From NCBI GenBank assembly GCA_964461325.1, contig CAYWTW010000006.1, positions 1 to 20,807 of the forward strand: a DNA stretch of 20,807 nucleotides, written 5' to 3'. Source of the DNA: CAYUVV01 sp964461325 (GTDB taxonomy: Bacteria > Patescibacteriota > Minisyncoccia > Phycocordibacterales > JACOZG01). This document shows positions 1-7,243 of the stretch, in pieces. The notes beneath the pieces are model-generated. The model ran no database searches. It was given only the letters and a program-made list of their open reading frames with translations, and was not told the origin of the DNA. The position numbers and the translations under genes are program-made. Within the stretch, counting starts at the first letter, position 1, and the number at the start of each line of letters is the position of its first letter.

Positions 1-196
1 AGACGGGGATCCATCCCCGAGGTGCGCTCACGTTGCTGTAAGCGCGGTCGCCGTCAGACTGGTAAATCAGGGTCGATGACCCATAAAAACCGGCCGGCAA
101 AAGGCCAAAAGAGATTTCGTCCGCCCGCGCGGACGTCGTTACCGCCGTCGCCGCCATCACCATCGCCACCAAAATCAAAGAACTCAAGCCCTTCAT
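1..196 (-). CDS. Exported protein of unknown function, N-terminal part only (runs off window)
   Basis: The reading frame is open from an ATG at 196-194 to the window edge, giving 65 residues. It starts MKGLSSLILVAMVMAATAV and continues to an ARAD sequence, so residues 1-25 form a textbook Sec signal peptide with an A-x-A cleavage site before Asp26. The visible mature part is rich in G, S and aromatic residues, and I do not recognise a family. The start is firm: an AAGGAG Shine-Dalgarno lies 8 nt upstream and a good sigma70 promoter lies at 280-308. This is one of only two genes in the window with a strong SD. It is divergent from trpS. The product should be secreted or surface-exposed. Secretion is near certain from sequence; function is unknown. 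Confidence 0.8.
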   Translation of the reverse strand, partial: MKGLSSLILVAMVMAATAVTTSARADEISFGLLPAGFYGSSTLIYQSDGDRAYSNVSAPRGWIPV

Positions 197-204
197 GGCT
201 TTGT

Positions 205-228
205 CTCCTTTTCCGCCCATTGGCGGAA
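205..228 (-). promoter_or_regulatory. 5'UTR hairpin directly abutting a strong Shine-Dalgarno
   Basis: On the minus strand TTCCGCC (228-222) and GGCGGAA (217-211) form a perfect 7-bp stem with an AATG loop. It is followed at once by AAGGAG (210-205) and, 8 nt later, the ATG of the exported protein. The stem sits inside a leader of about 77 nt, the longest 5'UTR inferred in this window. It could stabilise the mRNA, as 5' hairpins do for ompA, or tune ribosome access. Structure is seen; role is inferred. Confidence 0.55.
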
Positions 229-279
229 TAAGAATAACGATCGGATAAGCGCCCGCCTATCTCAAATCGCTCTATTGCT

Positions 280-308
280 ACCCTAGCACAAACTGATTTT
301 TTAGTCAA
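280..308 (-). promoter_or_regulatory. Sigma70-type promoter of the exported protein
   Basis: Minus strand: TTGACT (308-303), 17-bp spacer, TAGGGT (285-280), with an extended TGC before the -10. The predicted start is near 273. It is back-to-back with the trpS promoter at 329-337. Confidence 0.7.
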
Positions 309-328
309 TAGGTGGATATTCGGAGCTT

Positions 329-337
329 TGCTAGAAT
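329..337 (+). promoter_or_regulatory. Extended -10 promoter of trpS, leaderless spacing
   Basis: TGCTAGAAT: extended TG at 329-330 and -10 TAGAAT at 332-337. Exactly 6 nt separate the -10 from the trpS ATG at 344, so transcription should begin at or next to the A of the start codon. No good -35 is visible, which an extended -10 can tolerate. The same nine bases with the same 6-nt gap precede the 37-aa ORF on the other strand. Confidence 0.7.
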
Positions 338-343
338 AATCAA

Positions 344-1300
344 ATGCCCAAAACCTTCTTTTCCGGCGTCAAACCAACGGGGCGACCCCATCTCGGTAAT
401 TACTTCGGCGCTTTACGCCAATTCGTATCTCTGCAAGCGGAACATCGCGGTTGGGTGATGATTGCCGACCTTCACGCTCTCACTACGGCGAGCGAACCGG
501 CTACCCTCCGTCAAGACATCAAAGACCTATTGATTGACTATTTAGCGCTCGGTCTCGACCCAACGCGCGTAACTATTTTTCGTCAATCAGAAGTTCCCGC
601 CCACACCGAACTGGCCTGGATTTTCGCCTGCCTCACGACCGTGCCCTACCTAGCCCGCGCCCACGCCTACAAAGACGCGCTTGCTAAAAAAGAAGAACCA
701 AGTGCCGGCCTCTTTACTTACCCTCTCTTGATGGCCGCCGATATTTTACTCTACGACGTTGATCTGGTGCCGGTTGGCCGCGACCAAAAACAACATCTGG
801 AAATTGCTCGAGATTTGGCCGAGAAGTTTAATCGACTGCGCGGCGAGACTTTTCGCCTGCCGGAACCGCTCATCTTGCCTACGGTGGAGACGGTGCCTGG
901 AATCGACGGACGCAAAATGAGCAAAAGCTACGGCAACACCATCCCGCTTTTTGCCGAAGATGGAGAAATCGAACGTTTAGTAATGAAGATTCCCACCGAT
1001 TCGCGAACCGTGGCCGAACCCAAAGACGAGGCAACCACGATTTATCAGATTTATAAATTATTTGAAGGTCCAAACACCGAATTGGGTTCAAAATTCCTTG
1101 GTGGCGGAATCAGTTATCAAGAGTTTAAAAACCGGCTGATTGAGTTAATCCAAAAATTCGTCGCGCCGTGGCGCGCGCGCCGAATGGAGATCGTTAAGGA
1201 TGCTAAACACCTTGACGAAATTTTGACTACGGGCGCGGCCACTGCCCGGACCCAAACCCAAGTCAAAATGGTTCAGGTGCGCGAATTAATCGGCCTATAA
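344..1300 (+). CDS. trpS: Tryptophanyl-tRNA synthetase
   Basis: Class Ic aminoacyl-tRNA synthetase that charges tRNA-Trp in the cytoplasm. The protein has 318 residues, close to the bacterial norm of about 330. The HIGH-type motif appears as PTGRPHLGNY near residue 11, and the KMSKS loop is intact as KMSKSYGN near residue 193. The Rossmann fold and C-terminal helical domain both seem complete. The ATG at 344 is chosen because it lies exactly 6 nt after an extended -10 element; there is no Shine-Dalgarno. scpA follows after 3 nt, so the two are probably co-transcribed. Identification is secure. Confidence 0.97.
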   Translation: MPKTFFSGVKPTGRPHLGNYFGALRQFVSLQAEHRGWVMIADLHALTTASEPATLRQDIKDLLIDYLALGLDPTRVTIFRQSEVPAHTELAWIFACLTTVPYLARAHAYKDALAKKEEPSAGLFTYPLLMAADILLYDVDLVPVGRDQKQHLEIARDLAEKFNRLRGETFRLPEPLILPTVETVPGIDGRKMSKSYGNTIPLFAEDGEIERLVMKIPTDSRTVAEPKDEATTIYQIYKLFEGPNTELGSKFLGGGISYQEFKNRLIELIQKFVAPWRARRMEIVKDAKHLDEILTTGAATARTQTQVKMVQVRELIGL

Positions 1301-1303
1301 ACA

Positions 1304-2032
1304 ATGCCCGACCAGTTCACCGTCAAGGCGGGGGAGTTTGAGGGCCCCCTGGAACTACTGCTCAAGTTGATCGAGAAACGTAAACTGCACATCAGCCAAG
1401 TATCTTTAGCCACGGTGGCCGACAACTTCGTGACTTTTGTTAACAAACATTCCGACCAATCGCTAGGCAGTTTAGCCGATTTTCTGGTTGTCGCCTCCAC
1501 CCTGATGCTCATCAAATCTTCGGCTTTATTGCCCGCGCTCGAACTAAATCAGGACGAAAAATCAGACATGGCCGAACTCGAGCGCCGTCTCAAGGTTTAC
1601 AAACAGTTGCAATCCGTCGCAGTTCAACTCCGGTCTTGCTGGCAAGGTTCTTCGATTTTTTTCCGACCACCAACGGCCGCGCCGCCCACGTTTTCGCCAT
1701 CGGCCAGATTGGCGGCGACTGATTGGCCAGCCCTGTTGCGCCAAATCTTACGCGCGGTGCCGCAAATCAATCGGCCGCCAACTGTCGCCGTTCGCCAAGT
1801 AATCAGTCTGGAGAGCGTGATTAAGGATTTGGCCGAACGCGTCAATCGCGCTTTGCGTTTATCTTTTCGCCAATACGCCGGGCACCACCACGGAGAAAAA
1901 GCCAACATCATTGTCAGCTTCCTTGGCTTGCTCGAATTGGTCAAACGGGGAACCATCGCGGCGCGACAGGTTAAAAATTTTGAAGATATCGAAATCGAAA
2001 CTGCCACTCAGCCACAAACACCGCGTTATTAA
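1304..2032 (+). CDS. scpA: Segregation and condensation protein A
   Basis: Kleisin subunit of the SMC-ScpAB condensin that compacts and segregates the chromosome. The N-terminus carries the ScpA hallmark FEGPLELLLKLIEKRK (residues 13-28), followed by a helical SMC-neck-binding region with a hydrophobic VVASTLMLIKSSALLP helix. The C-terminal winged-helix part ends in a typical FLGLLELVKRG segment. At 242 residues it is near the usual length. The gap to trpS is 3 nt and no SD is seen, so it probably depends on trpS transcription or translational coupling. scpB follows, as in most bacteria; the smc gene is not in the window. Confidence 0.93.
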   Translation: MPDQFTVKAGEFEGPLELLLKLIEKRKLHISQVSLATVADNFVTFVNKHSDQSLGSLADFLVVASTLMLIKSSALLPALELNQDEKSDMAELERRLKVYKQLQSVAVQLRSCWQGSSIFFRPPTAAPPTFSPSARLAATDWPALLRQILRAVPQINRPPTVAVRQVISLESVIKDLAERVNRALRLSFRQYAGHHHGEKANIIVSFLGLLELVKRGTIAARQVKNFEDIEIETATQPQTPRY

Positions 2033-2057
2033 CAAAATACCCGTTTTTCTTTATAAT
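2029..2057 (+). promoter_or_regulatory. Sigma70-type promoter of scpB
   Basis: TTAACA (2029-2034), 17-bp spacer, TATAAT (2052-2057): one mismatch from full consensus. The -35 overlaps the scpA stop codon. Predicted transcription start is about 2064, which lies downstream of the first in-frame ATG (2060) and next to the second (2066). Confidence 0.75.
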
Positions 2058-2065
2058 TCATGGTT

Positions 2066-2614
2066 ATGGATTTAGCTAGCCGCCTAAACGCTATTTTATT
2101 TATCAAAACCGAGCCTCAAAACCAAACTTGGTTGGCTAATAAGTTGGAGGTAGCGCCCACCGAATTGGCTGAAGCCGTTCCAGTTTTACGCCAACGCCTA
2201 AACGCTATCGGCCTCACCTTGATCGATAACGGCCAAACTCTTGCCCTCGGGACTTCGCCAGAGGCAGAACCCTTAACCCACGCGATCATTGAGGAAGAAC
2301 GTTCAGGCGATTTGAGTCGGGCCGCTCTCGAAACTCTGGCCGTCGTGCTTTATTTGGGGCCAATCTCTAGAGCCAAAATTGATTATTGGCGGGGCGTAAA
2401 TTCTGGCTTCACTTTGCGGCTTTTAAGCATCCGTGGTTTGGTAGAACGCGCGCCGGATCCGAACGACAGTCGAAGTTATTTGTATCGAGCCAGCGCCGAG
2501 CTATTGGCTCATCTCGGCGCGGATTCGCCCTCGGCTCTGCCCGAATATCAAAAAATTAAAAACGAAGTAGAAAAAATAATCGCCGGAAATGAATCCCTTA
2601 CTCTCGCGAATTAG
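2066..2614 (+). CDS. scpB: Segregation and condensation protein B
   Basis: Winged-helix dimer partner of ScpA in the SMC condensin. The protein has 182 residues with two winged-helix domains: DLASRLNAILFIKTEP at the start, and the family signature LAVVLYLGPISRAKIDYWRG with NSGFTLRLLSIRGLVER in the second. The frame also has an ATG at 2060, but a near-consensus promoter (TTAACA-17-TATAAT) predicts a 5' end near 2064, so I place the start at the second ATG, 2066, making the mRNA leaderless. A read-through transcript from trpS-scpA could still use 2060. The dacA-like gene overlaps the 3' end by 26 nt. Confidence 0.92.
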   Translation: MDLASRLNAILFIKTEPQNQTWLANKLEVAPTELAEAVPVLRQRLNAIGLTLIDNGQTLALGTSPEAEPLTHAIIEEERSGDLSRAALETLAVVLYLGPISRAKIDYWRGVNSGFTLRLLSIRGLVERAPDPNDSRSYLYRASAELLAHLGADSPSALPEYQKIKNEVEKIIAGNESLTLAN

Positions 2615-3536
2615 TTTGTTGGTGATGATTGCCGTCGCGGCTACGGTGCTTAGTTGGTGGTGGCCAGGATCGTTGCAGGGTGTTAGTCGAGAAACTAACC
2701 CCGCTCTTGAATCTGATCAGAACGATCCGCCAAAAAACAGCCTACCGGCCGAAGTCTTTTTTGCTCGCCGCGCTCCGGGGGCGAGGGCTGTCGCTATTTA
2801 TGATCCGGCCAACGACTCACTTATTTATGGCCGCCACGAAAACACTCCTTATCCAATTGCCTCTTTGACCAAAGTGATGACGGCTCTGGTGGCGCGCGAA
2901 CACCTACCACCCAGCGCCGTAATCCCGATCCGTCTGAACGCCCTAATGACGGAAGGGGATAGCGGTTTTTTAATTAATGAACAGTGGCGCTTGCAAGACC
3001 TGCTTGATTACACTTTGGTCACCTCTTCCAACGACGGGGCGCAGGCGATCGCCGCGGTAGTAGCCGCCGTGGCCGGTCAGCCCTTCGAAAGTTTGATGAA
3101 CAAACAAGCCCAAAATCTTGGCCTAAAGAACACCGTCTTCCGCAATCCGACCGGCCTTGATTTAACCCCCCAAGAAAGCGGGGCGGAAAGCTCTGCGGCG
3201 GACGTGGCTCGGCTGTTCGCCCACGTGTTTCGGACTTATCCGGAATCGTTAGAGGCCACCGGCCACGCCAACATCACGAGATTATCTCTTGACCAGATTA
3301 TTCATCGCGGACAAAATACCAATCAATCATTCGATGCTCTGCCGGGCTTACTAGTGTCGAAAACCGGTTTTACCGATTTGGCTAACGGTAATTTGGTTTT
3401 TGCTTTTGATCGCGGTCTTGGTCAGCCTTTGGTCGTGGTAATTATGGGGACGGAACGAAATAATCGTTTTATTGAAGCGGCAGAATTGAGTCAGGCCGTG
3501 TTTGATTATTTGGCAGCCAGTCAATCAAATTTATGA
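2589..3536 (+). CDS. Serine-type D-Ala-D-Ala carboxypeptidase (S11 / DacA-like PBP)
   Basis: Low-molecular-weight penicillin-binding protein that trims the terminal D-Ala of peptidoglycan stem peptides outside the cytoplasmic membrane. The three active-site motifs are intact: SLTK (Ser92, Lys95), SSN (146-148) and KTG (258-260). Residues 7-25 form a signal anchor, followed by a linker of about 35 residues rich in N, D and P. The 315-residue protein ends just after the transpeptidase fold, so the C-terminal beta-sandwich domain and amphipathic anchor of E. coli PBP5 are absent; the N-terminal helix probably holds it in the membrane. It overlaps scpB by 26 nt and mraY by 4 nt (ATGA), so it is translationally embedded in the wall-synthesis run. 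Confidence 0.93.
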   Translation: MNPLLSRISLLVMIAVAATVLSWWWPGSLQGVSRETNPALESDQNDPPKNSLPAEVFFARRAPGARAVAIYDPANDSLIYGRHENTPYPIASLTKVMTALVAREHLPPSAVIPIRLNALMTEGDSGFLINEQWRLQDLLDYTLVTSSNDGAQAIAAVVAAVAGQPFESLMNKQAQNLGLKNTVFRNPTGLDLTPQESGAESSAADVARLFAHVFRTYPESLEATGHANITRLSLDQIIHRGQNTNQSFDALPGLLVSKTGFTDLANGNLVFAFDRGLGQPLVVVIMGTERNNRFIEAAELSQAVFDYLAASQSNL

Positions 3537-4600
3537 GCGCCACGATTTTAAATGTTTTGAAGGTGCTTGTGCCGGCCGCGACGGCTTTCGTGGTCGGGAT
3601 CCTGGGAGCACCTATTTTAACCCACCATCTTTACAAACATCGATTGTGGAAAAAGCGCGCCGGCAAAATTAGCCCGGACGGTCGAACGGCGACGATTTTT
3701 AATGAACTGCATCGCGAACGCGAGGTCGGCGTGCCGCGTTTCGGCGGGATTGTCATTTGGGGCAGCGCCCTATTAACGATTGTTTTATTTTGGATTTCGG
3801 CCGAGAGTTGGCCGGATTCAATTTTTGCTAAATTAAATTTTTTGAGCCGCAATCAAACCTGGTTGCCGTTATTTACTCTGGTCTCCGCCTCATTAGTTGG
3901 TTTGGTCGACGATTGGTTCCAAGTTAATGGTCGAGGGCGGTACGTCTCCGGCGGTTTGAGCTTTAAGCATCGATTGTTTATCGTAACTTTAATCGGGCTT
4001 ATCGGCGCCTGGTGGTTTTATTTCAAACTTGAGCAATCGAGTATCATTATTCCCTTTGCGGGAGAGTGGGATATTGGTTGGTTGATTATGCCGGTTTTCG
4101 TCCTAACTATGCTCTGGCTTTTCGGCAGTAGCGTCATCGACGGCCTCGACGGTCTGGCCGGTGGCTTGATGGCGATTATTTTCGCCGCTTACGCGGCAGT
4201 GGCTTTTTTCCAAAATCAGATTAATCTAGCCGCCTGGGCCGCCGTCATTGCCGGGGGAACACTGGCTTTTTTGTGGTTCAACATTCCTCCCGCCCGTTTT
4301 TATATGTCGGAAACCGGCATCCTCGGTTTAACCACCACCTTGGCCGTATTCGCCTTTCTCACCGATTCAATTTTGGTTCTGCCGTTGATCGCCTTGCCGT
4401 TGTTTGCCACCGCTCTGTCAGTAATTATCCAACTCGCCTCTAAAAAATTGCGGAACGGCAAAAAAATATTCCTAGTCGCCCCCCTTCATCATCATTTCGA
4501 AGCCCTTGGTTGGCCCGCGTCCAAAGTGGTGATGCGTTATTGGGTGATCGGAATTATCTCAGCCATTTTGGGGCTTATCATTTTTTTAATTGGCACCTAA
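3533..4600 (+). CDS. mraY: MraY-like phospho-MurNAc-pentapeptide transferase, variant motifs
   Basis: Integral membrane enzyme that moves phospho-MurNAc-pentapeptide onto undecaprenyl phosphate to form lipid I. It has 355 residues and about ten hydrophobic helices. MraY hallmarks seen: the Asp pair in VDDW (Asp126-Asp127), DGLDGLAGG (203-211) and the histidine motif HHHFE (319-323), which separates MraY from WecA relatives. Several positions are unusual. The early TPTMGG-type motif reads VPRFGG, the Asn-rich lead into DGLDG reads FGSSVI, and the MGDTGS-type metal motif reads MSETGI, so an Asp becomes Glu260. Its place between a carboxypeptidase and ftsW-murG fits the dcw cluster. The ATGA overlap with dacA indicates coupling. 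Confidence 0.9.
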   Translation: MSATILNVLKVLVPAATAFVVGILGAPILTHHLYKHRLWKKRAGKISPDGRTATIFNELHREREVGVPRFGGIVIWGSALLTIVLFWISAESWPDSIFAKLNFLSRNQTWLPLFTLVSASLVGLVDDWFQVNGRGRYVSGGLSFKHRLFIVTLIGLIGAWWFYFKLEQSSIIIPFAGEWDIGWLIMPVFVLTMLWLFGSSVIDGLDGLAGGLMAIIFAAYAAVAFFQNQINLAAWAAVIAGGTLAFLWFNIPPARFYMSETGILGLTTTLAVFAFLTDSILVLPLIALPLFATALSVIIQLASKKLRNGKKIFLVAPLHHHFEALGWPASKVVMRYWVIGIISAILGLIIFLIGT

Positions 4601-4603
4601 GCC

Positions 4604-5701
4604 ATGCCTAATCGCCACAGCCGTCGGTTTTTTATTTTCGTTTTAATTCTCGTCGGTTTAGGTTTTTTTATTTTTTTATCGGCCTCGCTCGGCTTACTGC
4701 CTCGCGACGGCGCCTCTTTCAGCCATTTAGCTTTAAAACAATTTATATATTTAATTATCGGTTTGGCGGCCATGTTACTCGTTTCTCGTTGGCCATACCA
4801 ATATTGGCGCAATTATAGCACCTGGATTTTTTTGGGCGCCCTGACCTTAACCGCGCTGGTATTCATCCCTAATTTTAGTCTAACGTTTGGAGGCGCCCAA
4901 CGCTGGCTCAAGTTGGGCTCGCTATCTTTCCAACCCGTGGAGTTTTTGAAGCTGGCTACCATTATTTATCTTTCCGCCTGGCTTTCCCGTCGTCAAGTTC
5001 CGCTTCGGTCTATTCACTACGCCATTACGCCTTTTTTGGGCGTTTTGGCTCTACCCGCTTTACTCTTGTTTCTTCAGCCAGATTTTGACGGGTTAATGAT
5101 TATTTTTGTTACCGGCTTGGCCCTATTGATCGCGAGAGGCGTGCCCTGGCGTCACATATTACTAATTTTGATTATTCTCGGTCTCGGCGGTGTCGCGTTG
5201 GGTTTTTTCCAAGACCACGTGCGAAAGCGGGTGGTGGCTTTTTTCGATTCGGAAAATTTAGCCGACCGACAGGGAATTGGTTACCAGTTAGACCAATCAT
5301 TAATCGCGCTTGGCTCCGGTGGCCTGTGGGGCCGGGGGCCGGGCCAAAGCCTGCAAAAATTCAAATATCTGCCGGAGCCAGCCAGTGATTCCATTTTTTC
5401 GGTCGCGGGAGAAGAATTTGGTTTTATGGGAGCCGCGGTTTTGGTAATCCTGTTTTTAATCTTTGGTCTTTGGGGTTTAAAAATCGCTCTAAGAGCGCCA
5501 GATCTCTTTGGTAGACTCTTGGGGACGGGAGTGGTTATAATGATTGTGACCAGCGCGTTTACCAATATTGGCTCAATGATTGGAGTGATTCCGCTCGCGG
5601 GAACGACCTTACCATTCGTTAGCCAGGGCGGAACGGCGTTGGTTTTTAACCTACTGGCTACCGGCTTATTGCTTAATCTGGCTAAACAACGAAAATTTTA
5701 A
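4604..5701 (+). CDS. ftsW: SEDS peptidoglycan glycosyltransferase FtsW
   Basis: Polytopic SEDS protein that polymerises lipid II into septal peptidoglycan with a partner class b PBP. The 365 residues form about ten membrane helices. Family signatures seen: GGAQRWLKLGSLSFQPVEFLK, QPDFDGLMIIF, GIGYQLDQSLIALGSGGLWGRG, and LPEPASDSIFSVAGEEFG with the conserved acidic residues of the large extracellular loop, then a C-terminal LPFVSQGGTAL. FtsW is preferred over RodA because of the mraY and murG neighbours, with gaps of 3 nt and 1 nt, although sequence alone separates the two weakly. Confidence 0.93.
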   Translation: MPNRHSRRFFIFVLILVGLGFFIFLSASLGLLPRDGASFSHLALKQFIYLIIGLAAMLLVSRWPYQYWRNYSTWIFLGALTLTALVFIPNFSLTFGGAQRWLKLGSLSFQPVEFLKLATIIYLSAWLSRRQVPLRSIHYAITPFLGVLALPALLLFLQPDFDGLMIIFVTGLALLIARGVPWRHILLILIILGLGGVALGFFQDHVRKRVVAFFDSENLADRQGIGYQLDQSLIALGSGGLWGRGPGQSLQKFKYLPEPASDSIFSVAGEEFGFMGAAVLVILFLIFGLWGLKIALRAPDLFGRLLGTGVVIMIVTSAFTNIGSMIGVIPLAGTTLPFVSQGGTALVFNLLATGLLLNLAKQRKF

Positions 5702-5702
5702 T

Positions 5703-6836
5703 ATGAAAATTGTTCTAGCGGGCGGTGGAACGGGTGGTCACTTTTACCCTTTAATCGCCGTGGCCGAAGCTATCCGGGCTTTATCGCGAGAGAAAAGACT
5801 GGTCGAGGTGGAGTTGTTTTATTTGGCTAATCAGCCGTACGACGAAAATCTGCTCTTTGAAAATCAGATTAAATTTTATTCCGTTCCCGCCGGCAAACTC
5901 CGCCGCTATTTTTCCATTTTAAATTTTCTTGATTGGTTCAAAACCCTAAGCGGCATCGTCGCCGCCGTTTGGCGATTGTATTTAATTTATCCCGACGCGG
6001 TCTTCAGCAAAGGAGGCTACGTTAGCTTTCCCGTCGTCTTTGCCGCCCGTTGGTTGCGCATTCCCGTGATGATTCACGAATCCGACGCTCACCCGGGCCG
6101 CGTCAATCTCTGGTCAAAAAATTTTGCTTGGCGGATCGCCTTGGCCCATGCTTCGGCCAAAAAATATTTCCCCGAAACTAAAACCGCGGTAGTGGGTAAT
6201 CCGATTCGCGCCCGTCTGCTAAATCCAATCCATCAGGGGGCGCGAGAATTTTTGGATTTAAAAGATGAACGCCCGGTCTTGTTTATCACCGGCGGGTCGC
6301 AGGGTTCAGCTTTGCTCAACGACACGATTATTGACCTTCTGCCGCGCCTGCTCATCAAATATCAAATCATTCATCAGGTCGGTGAAGGCAATTATCCGGA
6401 GGCCGAAAAAAGAATCAATTATTTTTTGCGCGAAGCCGCGCCAGAATTACGAGCCCGCTATCGTCACTTCCCTCATCTCAACACCGAGGCAATGCAAATG
6501 GCCGCCGGCGCGGCCGAATTGATAATCAGCCGCGCCGGTTCGTTTATTTTTGAAATCGCGGCCTGGGGCGTGCCGGCGATCATTGTTCCGCTACCCGAAG
6601 AAATTAGCCACGATCAAACTGAAAACGCCCATGTTTACGCCAAGGCCGGCGCGGCGAGCATCATTGAGCAAAGCAATCTCACCCCCTCGATTCTCGCCGC
6701 CGAGATTGATCGCTTGATGGGGGATAAGCATCTACGCGAAGAAATGGGACGAGCCGCCAAAGCTTTTGCCAAGCCGGAAGCGGCGCGCTTAATCGCTGAA
6801 GAATTAATCGATCTCGGCCTTTCGCACGAGGAATAA
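5703..6836 (+). CDS. murG: UDP-GlcNAc:lipid I N-acetylglucosaminyltransferase MurG
   Basis: Peripheral membrane GT-B enzyme that converts lipid I to lipid II. The first glycine-rich loop reads AGGGTGGHFYPL (residues 6-17), the second GGSQGSALLN sits near residue 198, and the UDP-GlcNAc site appears as ISRAGSFIFEIAAWGVPAIIVPLP followed by HDQTENA. At 377 residues it is slightly longer than the usual ~355. It is the last gene of the block and starts 1 nt after ftsW. Its stop codon overlaps the U-tract side of the convergent xre terminator. murC, murB, ftsQ and ftsZ are not in the window, so the dcw cluster is partial. Confidence 0.96.
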   Translation: MKIVLAGGGTGGHFYPLIAVAEAIRALSREKRLVEVELFYLANQPYDENLLFENQIKFYSVPAGKLRRYFSILNFLDWFKTLSGIVAAVWRLYLIYPDAVFSKGGYVSFPVVFAARWLRIPVMIHESDAHPGRVNLWSKNFAWRIALAHASAKKYFPETKTAVVGNPIRARLLNPIHQGAREFLDLKDERPVLFITGGSQGSALLNDTIIDLLPRLLIKYQIIHQVGEGNYPEAEKRINYFLREAAPELRARYRHFPHLNTEAMQMAAGAAELIISRAGSFIFEIAAWGVPAIIVPLPEEISHDQTENAHVYAKAGAASIIEQSNLTPSILAAEIDRLMGDKHLREEMGRAAKAFAKPEAARLIAEELIDLGLSHEE

Positions 6837-6864
6837 AAACCCACCGCGTGTAATAGGCGGTGGG
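6835..6864 (-). terminator. Intrinsic terminator of the XRE regulator
   Basis: CCCACCGC (6840-6847) pairs with GCGGTGGG (6857-6864): an 8-bp GC-rich stem with a 9-nt loop. On the minus strand it is followed by GTTTTTATT, a proper U-tract, so it ends the xre transcript. On the plus strand there is no T-run, so it is a poor terminator for murG, though it may still protect that 3' end. It begins 7 nt after the xre stop. Confidence 0.8.
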
Positions 6865-6871
6865 TCGACAC

Positions 6872-7168
6872 TTACTTGGTATCGACGATACGTCGATACA
6901 AGCGTTCGTCTTGTTTCTTTCTTTCCTGTTCCTCCTCCAGAGCTTCTTGCCGCCTGGCGAAGAGCGCATCCCTTGTGCTTTCTAAAGCCAAAGCTAAGTT
7001 TGGTATCCGGTCTTCTCCAGGCATGTTCTGCCCTCTTTCCCAAGAGGCATAGGTTGTGGGGTGGACTCCCAATTCTTTGGCAACCGCCGTCGCCGTTTTT
7101 TTGGTTTTTCGTCGCAGTTCAAACAGAAAATCCCCAAAGTACTGAAACTTTTCTTTTTTAATCGGCAT
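6872..7168 (-). CDS. Small XRE-family HTH transcriptional regulator
   Basis: 98-residue DNA-binding protein. Residues 12-65 form a Cro/CI-type helix-turn-helix: FLFELRRKTKKTATAVAKEL (helix 1-2), then GVHPTTYASWERGQNMPGED (recognition helix and turn). The rest is a charged helix rich in E, R, K and Q, probably for dimerisation; no ligand or protease domain is present. The frame is open for 62 more codons upstream, but the ATG at 7168 is chosen because AAGGAGG lies 6 nt before it and a TTGACA promoter lies above that. A long SD and a private terminator set it apart from its neighbours. It is divergent from gltX with interlocking promoters, so autoregulation or control of gltX is plausible but unproven. 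Confidence 0.85.
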   Translation of the reverse strand: MPIKKEKFQYFGDFLFELRRKTKKTATAVAKELGVHPTTYASWERGQNMPGEDRIPNLALALESTRDALFARRQEALEEEQERKKQDERLYRRIVDTK

Positions 7169-7191
7169 ACTTGGCCTCCTTTTCTCGCAAG

Positions 7192-7221
7192 AATATAAAA
7201 GAAATTTGTCTCCCGTGTCAA
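7192..7221 (-). promoter_or_regulatory. Promoter of the XRE regulator
   Basis: Minus strand: TTGACA (7221-7216), 18-bp spacer, TATATT (7197-7192). The -35 is perfect consensus. It lies inside the spacer of the opposing gltX promoter, so the two RNA polymerases cannot bind together. Confidence 0.75.
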
Positions 7222-7234
7222 CGTTTGTTAAACT
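7206..7234 (+). promoter_or_regulatory. Promoter of gltX, near-leaderless
   Basis: TTGTCT (7206-7211), 17-bp spacer, TAAACT (7229-7234) with an extended TGT before it. The gltX ATG is 9 nt after the -10, so the leader would be about 2-3 nt. Confidence 0.65.
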
Positions 7235-7243
7235 AGTGGGATC

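Noticed and set aside
54..308. 84-codon minus-strand frame in the first 310 bases
   Set aside because: The overlapping frame from ATG 196 has an SD, a promoter and a clear signal peptide, and this one runs through that promoter.
4811..4826. TGCTATAAT on the minus strand within ftsW
   Set aside because: It is followed after 6 nt by AAT, not a start codon, and no minus-strand coding frame of quality follows. An antisense transcript cannot be excluded.
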